Shown: piece by piece, positions 34,437 to 40,230 of the stretch
Position numbering within the stretch: the first letter of the stretch is position 1
Layout of the letters: each line of letters opens with the position of its first letter
Assembly: GCA_903924075.1 (NCBI GenBank)
Contig: CAIYAG010000269.1
Coordinates: forward strand, 1-40,230
Reading direction: 5' to 3'
DNA from: an uncultured Bacteroidota bacterium
Lineage (GTDB): Bacteria; Bacteroidota; Bacteroidia; Chitinophagales; Chitinophagaceae
DNA length: 40,230 nucleotides
Notes under the pieces: model-generated
Told to the model about the DNA's origin: nothing
What the model saw: the letters and a program-made list of their open reading frames with translations, nothing else
The model's database searches: none
Made by a program: the position numbers and the translations under genes

Positions 34437-35607
34437 TTGCAATTTTCCAAAGTATTGCTAAAGGAAGGATATGCAATAAAACACCGTATTGGTAATTCAA
34501 ATTCACTTCTACCAAACAACTCAGTCCAATGGCAATGGTCCAACAAAGGATAGCCATATTTTTTTGTTGAATGCCCATGATTGCAGGATACATGAACCAT
34601 GCAGTAAACAAAAGCATACCCCACCAGCCACTGCCTATCCACCAAAATAACCACTGATTAAAGGGCCAGCCAAATGTTAAGGTTTGTCCGCTGAAATACT
34701 TCGAAAAAGAAGATTGTACAGCTGCTGGAATACCTTGCCAGCCAGTATTTACCCAACTATACGTTTGAATATATTTCCAGGATGCAAAGTTGATTGCCCT
34801 TCTTGTTCCGTCAGAAAAACTCGCATCATAACTCCCAGGTTTATATTGATTCCATTCCCAAATACTGTAAGCTATTTTCTGTTGCATGGTTGGGAAACAG
34901 AAATAGGAAATCGTAAACAGTAATAAGATGGTAGCTACACCAATGAAAATAGGAGAGAATTTTTTTCGATTCGATTTGATGAATAGTTGAATGGCATAAC
35001 AGGTTATTATAATGATTGATAAGATCCAACCTGTACGCACTGCTAAAAATAAAATGAGGACCAATAAAATTGCAGCTAAAATCTGCTTGTATTTTTTTGT
35101 GAAAATAGGAGTGAATAAAATGAAGAGTAAGCTGCTACAAAGAAAAATCGAAAACCGAACATGGTCTGTGTCCATAAATGTAGGCAATGATCTGCCAGTA
35201 CCATAGGCTTGATTCACTGCAGCATAATCTTTGAAATACCAAAAAAGTGGATAGCTTAATGCAATAGCTGTTGCAATCAACCAAATATTCATCCATGTTT
35301 TTTCAACAACTATTTTTGGACTAGAGTAAACAATTAATACAATTGCAGGATAGCCACTAAGCGTTAATAGGTAATCAAAATTCGACTTCCCCATGGGGTC
35401 TTGCCAAGCACCCAATAGCCATAAAACAAGGGGAACAATACTCCAAATAAAAATTGGGTTCCTGAAAAAAGATCGGTCTGTTTTTATCATTTGAAAAACC
35501 GCATACAAAGCCCAAACAAGCACAATGATCGAAAGCAATGCCCTGCTCCAGAACAGGCCTCCAAAAAGGATGATCAAAAGATAAACCGTCAGATTTTTTT
35601 TCAGCAT
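34411..35607 (-). CDS. O-antigen ligase/polymerase-like membrane protein
   Basis: 398 residues from the ATG at 35607, with ten or so membrane segments. A large periplasmic loop between segments (~residues 245-320) contains KYIQTYSWVNTGWQGIPAAV and the Arg in GTRRAINFASW, the region where WaaL and Wzy proteins hold their catalytic Arg/His. The overall layout fits the Wzy_C/O-antigen-ligase superfamily, which joins undecaprenyl-linked glycan to lipid A core or polymerises repeat units. Sequence conservation is low in this superfamily, so ligase and polymerase cannot be separated. Confidence 0.75.
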   Translation of the reverse strand: MLKKNLTVYLLIILFGGLFWSRALLSIIVLVWALYAVFQMIKTDRSFFRNPIFIWSIVPLVLWLLGAWQDPMGKSNFDYLLTLSGYPAIVLIVYSSPKIVVEKTWMNIWLIATAIALSYPLFWYFKDYAAVNQAYGTGRSLPTFMDTDHVRFSIFLCSSLLFILFTPIFTKKYKQILAAILLVLILFLAVRTGWILSIIIITCYAIQLFIKSNRKKFSPIFIGVATILLLFTISYFCFPTMQQKIAYSIWEWNQYKPGSYDASFSDGTRRAINFASWKYIQTYSWVNTGWQGIPAAVQSSFSKYFSGQTLTFGWPFNQWLFWWIGSGWWGMLLFTAWFMYPAIMGIQQKNMAILCWTIAIGLSCLVEVNLNYQYGVLLHILPLAILWKIATTSKVDNS

Positions 35608-35696
35608 AGTATCAAATCTTTTCAATGCTACTGAATATTCGGGAGATAAAAAACAAAGATCCCTTGCTTTCCTTTAAATTTATGTCCGTCTAAGGT

Positions 35697-36602
35697 ATGT
35701 GGCAATCAATCATTGAAAATATTAAAGAAGGAAATATAAAAGCATTGGCTCGTGCTATTTCATTGGTAGAAAATGAAGTAGCCGGCTATGAACAATTTCT
35801 TGCTGAGTTGCCGAATAATGGTACACCGGTAATTGGTGTTACGGGTCCACCTGGCGCAGGAAAAAGTACCCTAGTAGATGCGCTCATTGCTCATTGGGTA
35901 ACAAGGGGCAAAAAGCTGGCAATATTATGTGTAGATCCTTCTTCGCCATTTAATTTAGGTGCTTTATTAGGAGACCGAATTAGAATGAACGAGTGGTATA
36001 CCCATCCCAATGTGTTTATCCGTTCATTGGCTACAAGAGGTTCTTTAGGAGGGTTGCATCCGCATATCATTGAGATCACGGCTTTATTACAGGCGGCTAC
36101 ATTTGATTATATCATTGTAGAAACAGTTGGAGTTGGACAGAGTGAGATTGAAATTGCAGGATTGGCAGATACAACTGTTGTTGTAGTAGTGCCCGAAGCT
36201 GGAGATGAAGTGCAGACCATGAAAGCCGGGTTAATGGAAATTGCTGATCTGTTTGTGGTGAATAAAAGTGACCGACCAGACGCTGACGCCTTCGTGCGTA
36301 ATCTTCGATTCATGCTTTCGAATGGCGCACATACTGCTCATGAAATAGCCGTTTTAAAAACAGTGGCTTCTTCCAGAGAAGGGATTGATGCTTTGGCAGA
36401 TGCTATTGAATTGCATCATCAACAATTAGCCATCTCAGATAAAAAAGTCTGGCTATTAACTGAAAGGGTATATCAACTGATTCAAAAAAAGAAGATGCTG
36501 GGAGTTGAAAAAGAAGACATTCGTAACAGCATCGCTTTACAGATCCATCAACCCCATTTTAATTTATTTGATTTCGCAAAAAAATATAGCAATGCACTCT
36601 GA
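35697..36602 (+). CDS. meaB: methylmalonyl-CoA mutase-associated GTPase MeaB
   Basis: 301 residues, slightly shorter than the 325-330 of well-studied MeaB and ArgK. The P-loop is GVTGPPGAGKSTL (residues 47-59). CVDPSSPFNLGALLGDRIRM is the switch-I/G2 region, and RSLATRGSLGG follows. ETVGVGQSE is the switch-II part with NKSDRPDAD as the guanine specificity motif. MeaB guards and reloads the adenosylcobalamin of methylmalonyl-CoA mutase. No mutase gene is in the window. Its last 11 bases overlap the next glycosyltransferase gene (36592-36602), a coupling without obvious functional sense. Confidence 0.92.
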   Translation: MWQSIIENIKEGNIKALARAISLVENEVAGYEQFLAELPNNGTPVIGVTGPPGAGKSTLVDALIAHWVTRGKKLAILCVDPSSPFNLGALLGDRIRMNEWYTHPNVFIRSLATRGSLGGLHPHIIEITALLQAATFDYIIVETVGVGQSEIEIAGLADTTVVVVVPEAGDEVQTMKAGLMEIADLFVVNKSDRPDADAFVRNLRFMLSNGAHTAHEIAVLKTVASSREGIDALADAIELHHQQLAISDKKVWLLTERVYQLIQKKKMLGVEKEDIRNSIALQIHQPHFNLFDFAKKYSNAL

Positions 36603-37530
36603 TCTAGATGAAGCCAACATATCAGTTGTTATGGCAACTTATAATGGCGAACACTTTTTGCGAAAACAGTTGGATAGTATTTTACAACAAACACTTGCTC
36701 CTATAGAAATTATTATTGTTGACGACTGCTCTAATGATGGAACGGTTACTATTATAAAAGAATATGCCGCTCGTTTTTCAACAATTCGGTATGTTTTAAA
36801 CGAAAAAAATCTAGGCTATATTGGCAATTTTGAGAAAGGGATGATGATGGCTCAAGGTAATTTTATTGCGTTGAGTGATCAGGATGATATTTGGGTTCCA
36901 AGCAAATTAGAAAAATTATATCAAGGGTTGGGATCGCATTTATTGATCTATAGTGATTCTGAATTGATCGATGAAAATGATGCACCGCTGCATAAAAAAA
37001 TGTCGGATATAAAAAATCAGATCGCTTACGATAACTGCCTGATGTATACAATTGGCGCATGGGCACCTGGTCATACTTTTTTGTTTAAGAAAGAGTTACT
37101 CGATCGATGTATTCCTTTCCCCACCATCGTTACACATGATTTCTGGATCGGCTTTGTGGCAACTTGTTATAGTCCCATTCAATATCTTCCTGAGCCACTG
37201 GTTCAATATCGCCAACACAATTATAACGCCATAGGTGCTGATACACTTGCAAAAAAAACAAATCAAATAAAGCCTAGTAAAGAAGAATTGCAAGAAAAAA
37301 GCAGGATTAGAATGCGGATGTTATATGAAAAATGCCCCCCGGAATTAATAGAGCAAAAACAAGTATTCAAAACCATCTCAGATAGCTATCAAAATAATTC
37401 GTTTAAGAATAATCTTACCAGGATGATCACTTTTTTTAAATATCGAGATCTGATACTGGCGTATAAAAAGAAATCGGAATTAATGAAAATGCTGTTCTGT
37501 TTAAAACTTTTTTTTAAAATAGATTATTAG
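36592..37530 (+). CDS. glycosyltransferase family 2
   Basis: 312 residues from the ATG at 36592 (MHSDLDEANISVVMATYNG). The longer frame, open to 36505, lies inside meaB and adds nothing. The GT-A fold shows ISVVMATYNG, IIIVDDCSNDGT, and ALSDQDDIWVPSK with the DxD-type acids, as in rhamnosyl- and hexosyl-transferases of surface glycan synthesis. TPFPTIVTHDFWIG-like mid-domain sequence and a basic helical tail follow. The gene converges on another GT2 gene with six bases between the stops. Confidence 0.87.
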   Translation: MHSDLDEANISVVMATYNGEHFLRKQLDSILQQTLAPIEIIIVDDCSNDGTVTIIKEYAARFSTIRYVLNEKNLGYIGNFEKGMMMAQGNFIALSDQDDIWVPSKLEKLYQGLGSHLLIYSDSELIDENDAPLHKKMSDIKNQIAYDNCLMYTIGAWAPGHTFLFKKELLDRCIPFPTIVTHDFWIGFVATCYSPIQYLPEPLVQYRQHNYNAIGADTLAKKTNQIKPSKEELQEKSRIRMRMLYEKCPPELIEQKQVFKTISDSYQNNSFKNNLTRMITFFKYRDLILAYKKKSELMKMLFCLKLFFKIDY

Positions 37531-37536
37531 AAGCAC

Positions 37537-38427
37537 TTATTTTTTGGTGAGTGCAGTATAAACTCTTTTGAAATAATTTTTTGCATTGATACTCCATGGG
37601 ATCGAAAGTTGTTCGAGTGGCCCGTCGAATGCATCACCCCTTCTAAGAAAATATTTCGAAAAGGTTCCGGAAGTCATTCCCCATTTTGAAATAAATTTTG
37701 AATACCCGGCATTGTGTTTCACTCTTTTTACAGAGATCGAACCGAAATGATACACTCGGCTACTGGCAATTCCTTTGAATGTTCTTACGCCCAATTTCCA
37801 GAGTTTCATAGAAAAATCGGGATCGGAATACATACCCGGACTAAACTCGATACTATATCCTCCAGCCAGGTCCCAGATATCTTTGTGAACAATATTGGGT
37901 GGCCATGTGGCACCTTGCCAATCCTGCATGGGTAATTCTTTATATTCTTTAAGTAGAGCAGCTTCATTGAAGGTTTCAATGGAATTCCCATAGCTTTTTT
38001 CGATGGAGCAACTACTTTGTGCTTTGATCTCAATAGCCGTAGAAGAAAAGAAAAAATAGGGATGTCCAATTAAATCGATCGCTTCTTTGAGGGGTTTATC
38101 CCAATCCGGACAAACATACATATCATCATTAATATAAAGCAGGTATTCGGTGGATGCTAAATTGCGGCAACTATTAAGCGCATAGCAAACACCGATATTT
38201 TCTGCACTATAGGAATAACTAATATCAGGTTGTGTTTTGATCCATTCTAAGCTACCATCTTTGCCCTCATTGATATGAACAATGATCTCATGGCTATAAA
38301 AAGAATGCTTGCGAATGCTGTTGATGCAGAGTTGTAGATAAGCCAAATTATTCCAGCTAGGGATCATGATCGAAAACAAAGGGGTTGCATCCGATTTGCG
38401 ACTGATTTTTTCTATGCTTATACTCAT
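37537..38427 (-). CDS. glycosyltransferase family 2
   Basis: 296 residues from the ATG at 38427; GTG at 38436 is possible but poorer. The GT-A domain has SIMIPSWNNLAYLQLCINSI, HINEGKDGSLEWI and YINDDMYVCPDWD, where NDD is the metal-binding motif. The later part DWQGATWPPNIVHKDIWDLAGGYS and DPDFSMKLWKLGVRTF resembles the acceptor side of transferases such as those of GT2 protein-surface-glycan clusters. It lies 14 bases downstream of the small CxxC membrane protein gene. With the other GTs, a single cell-surface glycan is plausible, but unproven. Confidence 0.87.
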   Translation of the reverse strand: MSISIEKISRKSDATPLFSIMIPSWNNLAYLQLCINSIRKHSFYSHEIIVHINEGKDGSLEWIKTQPDISYSYSAENIGVCYALNSCRNLASTEYLLYINDDMYVCPDWDKPLKEAIDLIGHPYFFFSSTAIEIKAQSSCSIEKSYGNSIETFNEAALLKEYKELPMQDWQGATWPPNIVHKDIWDLAGGYSIEFSPGMYSDPDFSMKLWKLGVRTFKGIASSRVYHFGSISVKRVKHNAGYSKFISKWGMTSGTFSKYFLRRGDAFDGPLEQLSIPWSINAKNYFKRVYTALTKK

Positions 38428-38441
38428 GTAGAACACCAGCT

Positions 38442-38672
38442 TTAGTCGTTATACTGTTCTTTTTCGTTTTTCCACCAGCGCCATCCAATGTATCCCATGA
38501 TTGCTAAGGGTGTAAAAGCTAAATAGATAATGGCCGAATTGAGGGCTTTTGCGGGTCCTTCACCCAACTGAGAGGCGGTTTTTGTGCAGATAGAACATTG
38601 CGCCAAAACCGACTGTGTGCTGCAGATCAGCACCATCACCATACCCATGAAGACCCAAAAAGATTTTTTCAT
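38442..38672 (-). CDS. small membrane protein with a CxxC motif
   Basis: 76 residues from the ATG at 38672. A signal sequence (FWVFMGMVMVLICSTQSVLAQ) is followed by QCSICTKTASQLGEGPAK, with Cys25 and Cys28 in a CxxC pair, then a membrane segment (IIYLAFTPLAIMGYIGWRWW) and a charged tail. The mature N-terminus with the cysteine pair would face the periplasm. CxxC in this setting suggests a thiol redox or metal-binding site. I do not recognise a named family, though the sequence has the feel of a conserved Bacteroidota protein. It is divergent from the aminotransferase gene (76 bases). Confidence 0.72.
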   Translation of the reverse strand: MKKSFWVFMGMVMVLICSTQSVLAQCSICTKTASQLGEGPAKALNSAIIYLAFTPLAIMGYIGWRWWKNEKEQYND

Positions 38673-38748
38673 CAACTACGAATTCGGTTCAAAGATAGCG
38701 CGTAAAACTTCTCAACTTTCCTTAACTTTCTTGCTCAACCCAACAAAC

Positions 38749-40044
38749 GTGAACCAAAGAAGAGCTTTTTTACAGAAAATGGGCTTGCTCGCGGGAGCAT
38801 TCTCAGCCAATAGTCTTTTTAACGAATTGCATGCAGCCAATTTTGATGCGGCTCAGAAAAAAGTGCAATTGCTAAGTCCAGAACAAGTTGCCATGGACGA
38901 AGACTATTGGTCGGTGATTCAACAGAGTTATACGGTTAACAGTAATTTGGTAAACCTCAATAATGGGGGAGTTAGTCCCTCTCCAAGAGTAGTTCAGGAG
39001 GCGGTTGCGCGGTATAACGACTTGTCTAATCAGGCTCCTTCCTATTATATGTGGCGGATTTTAGATCAGGGCAGGGAACCCTTGCGTTACAAATTAGGCG
39101 TCTTAGCGGGATGTTCACCTGAAGAGATAGCGATTAATCGTAATGCTACGGAGGCATTGAATACCGTCATATTTGGATTAGATCTAAAAGCAGGCGATGA
39201 AGTGATTGGAACCAAGCAAGATTATCCCAATATGATCAATGCCTGGAAGCAGAGAGCCCTGCGTGAAGGAATTGTTTATACGCAGTTGAACTTCAAGTTT
39301 CCAATTGAGAATGATGAAGAAATTGTTTCTACTTATGAAAAAGCGATCACTTCAAAAACCAAGGTCGTTCACATCACACATATCATTAATTGGATCGGTC
39401 AGATTTTGCCTGTAGCTAAGATTGCAAAAATGGCGAAGTCGAAGGGATGTGAAGTAATTGTAGATGGTGCACACTCATTTGGATTATTAGATTATAAGAT
39501 CCCTGATTTGAACTGCGATTATTTTGGAACCAGTTTGCATAAATTTTTAAGTGCACCAATTGGTAGTGGGATGTTATGGATCAGTAAAGAAAAAATATCG
39601 AAAGTATGGCCGTTGGTTTGCAACGACAATCCACATGGAACTGATATTAGAAAGTTTGAAACCATTGGTACGCGTAGCTTTCCGATAGAACAGGGAATTG
39701 GTGAAGCGGTTAATTTTCAAATGGCGATCGGTTCAAAAAGAAAAGAAGACAGGATCAGGTATTTAAAAAATTATTGGGCTAATAAAGTAGTGAATCATCC
39801 AAAGGTTAAAATTCATACTTCTTTCAAACCAGAATATTCATGTGCAATTTGTGGGGTAAGTATTGATGGAATGACGCCAGGTGAATTAGATGCTGCTTTA
39901 CTGAATAATTACAAAATCCATACAGTAGGAATTGTTTGGGAGAATATCAGTTGCGTTCGAATTACACCACATGTGTACACCAGAATACAAGATTTAGACA
40001 AGCTTGCTTTTGCCATCAGAGAGTTGGCAGATAAGCAGAAATAA
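38749..40044 (+). CDS. class V aminotransferase-fold PLP enzyme with Tat-type signal
   Basis: 431 residues if translation starts at GTG 38749 (MNQRRAFLQKMGLLAGAF). That start puts the twin-arginine sequence RRAFLQK right at the N-terminus, followed by a hydrophobic stretch; the open frame runs back to 38584 but adds 55 residues unlike a signal. The PLP fold has NNGGVSPSP, NATEALN, the cofactor-binding DGAHSFG (Asp239, His242) and the PLP lysine Lys265 in TSLHKFLSAPIG. The family includes isopenicillin-N epimerase, cysteine desulfurase-like and selenocysteine lyase-like enzymes; the substrate is unknown. Export folded with PLP would suit the Tat route. Confidence 0.83.
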   Translation: MNQRRAFLQKMGLLAGAFSANSLFNELHAANFDAAQKKVQLLSPEQVAMDEDYWSVIQQSYTVNSNLVNLNNGGVSPSPRVVQEAVARYNDLSNQAPSYYMWRILDQGREPLRYKLGVLAGCSPEEIAINRNATEALNTVIFGLDLKAGDEVIGTKQDYPNMINAWKQRALREGIVYTQLNFKFPIENDEEIVSTYEKAITSKTKVVHITHIINWIGQILPVAKIAKMAKSKGCEVIVDGAHSFGLLDYKIPDLNCDYFGTSLHKFLSAPIGSGMLWISKEKISKVWPLVCNDNPHGTDIRKFETIGTRSFPIEQGIGEAVNFQMAIGSKRKEDRIRYLKNYWANKVVNHPKVKIHTSFKPEYSCAICGVSIDGMTPGELDAALLNNYKIHTVGIVWENISCVRITPHVYTRIQDLDKLAFAIRELADKQK

Positions 40045-40049
40045 AAAAA

Positions 40050-40076
40050 GGCCGACAAATTATGTCGGCCTTTTTT
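40050..40076 (+). terminator. intrinsic terminator between the aminotransferase and THX genes
   Basis: Stem GGCCGACA (40050-40057) pairs with TGTCGGCC (40063-40070) around loop AATTA, followed by six T on the plus strand and preceded by a run of A. It can serve both the plus-strand aminotransferase and the minus-strand THX gene. Confidence 0.92.
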
Positions 40077-40093
40077 ATGAGTAACCAATAAGT

Positions 40094-40210
40094 TTATGAT
40101 GACTGTTTAACAGTGATCTTCTTAGATTTAACGCCATTAGCTGGTCTGCTTTTGCCAAAAGAACCTTTGAATCTTTTGCCTTTTGCGGTTTTTTTATCGC
40201 CTCTTCCCAT
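40094..40210 (-). CDS. thx: 30S ribosomal protein THX
   Basis: 38 residues, begun by ATG at 40208-40210 and ended by TAA at 40094-40096. The start MGRGDKKTAKGKRFKGSFGK is the well-conserved signature of bacterial THX (bS31-type) proteins, and over a third of residues are Lys or Arg. THX lies in a cavity at the top of the 30S head and stabilises rRNA contacts. It is too short for most gene callers but unmistakable. It shares a terminator with the aminotransferase gene. The promoter lies at or beyond the right edge, where only 20 bases remain. Confidence 0.9.
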   Translation of the reverse strand: MGRGDKKTAKGKRFKGSFGKSRPANGVKSKKITVKQSS

Positions 40211-40230
40211 GATGATTTTTTTTGAGTGAA

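Noticed and set aside
1-40230. Prophage, genomic island or antiphage system
   Set aside because: No integrase, transposase, tRNA target, phage structural or defence-type gene is seen, and gene style is even throughout.

Overview
The window looks like ordinary chromosome of a low-GC member of the Bacteroidota, most probably the Chitinophagaceae. The reasons are family-level: a 38-residue THX-type ribosomal protein, a TIGR02757 protein, the DUF2157/DUF4401/GDYXXLXY trio, a bacterial deoxyhypusine-synthase homologue, a coaX-OMP-lptC gene string, weak Shine-Dalgarno sites and a few TAnnTTTG promoter boxes. I see no tRNA, rRNA, prophage, transposase gene or CRISPR array, and no gene-free stretch over 300 bases. 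The species is inferred only from gene content.

Layout. 1-3268: a HAD phosphatase cut by the left edge, an SDR dehydrogenase, and a flavin-reductase/FAH-family pair suggestive of aromatic or keto-acid catabolism. 3432-5921: three overlapping membrane-protein genes (DUF2157, DUF4401, GDYXXLXY). 5955-11952: carbohydrate degradation, with a secreted GH9 enzyme fused to a NodB-like deacetylase domain and a secreted GH3 beta-glucosidase, separated by two small-function genes on the other strand. 12137-22211: a long run of minus-strand genes. These are a PLP sulfur-amino-acid enzyme, DUF2911, an AcpH-like phosphodiesterase, a secreted alpha/beta hydrolase and SdpI, then a surface-glycan set (deacetylase, GtrB-like GT2, epimerase, sugar nucleotidyltransferase, LegB-like dehydratase, GT87 membrane transferase). 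22352-29671: a deoxyhypusine-synthase homologue, M28 peptidase, RpiB, a CBS/CorC membrane protein, and an ECF sigma/anti-sigma/DUF4097 operon. 29828-38427: aldo/keto reductase, the coaX-OMP-lptC operon, and three GT2-type glycosyltransferases, an O-antigen-ligase-like protein and MeaB. 38442-40230: a small CxxC membrane protein, a Tat-type class V aminotransferase and the THX gene.

The most unusual structure is a repeat of about 180-200 bp present twice (11951-12132 and 23333-23534), in opposite orientations. Each copy lies in a convergent intergenic gap directly after a stop codon. Each is bounded by inverted repeats built of GTGAAGA heptamers and holds two hairpins with GGC-NNN-GCC tips that act as back-to-back terminators. 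One hairpin shows a compensatory T-A to C-G change between the copies, which argues that the folded form is selected. Other points of interest are the GH9-deacetylase fusion, the deoxyhypusine-synthase homologue with its catalytic lysine kept, and a LegB-like dehydratase without the rest of a legionaminate pathway.

The glycosyltransferases, dehydratases, ligase-like protein and LptC together point to investment in a surface polysaccharide. The GH9 and GH3 enzymes point to growth on beta-linked glycans. All function calls rest on reading motifs by eye; no database search was possible.
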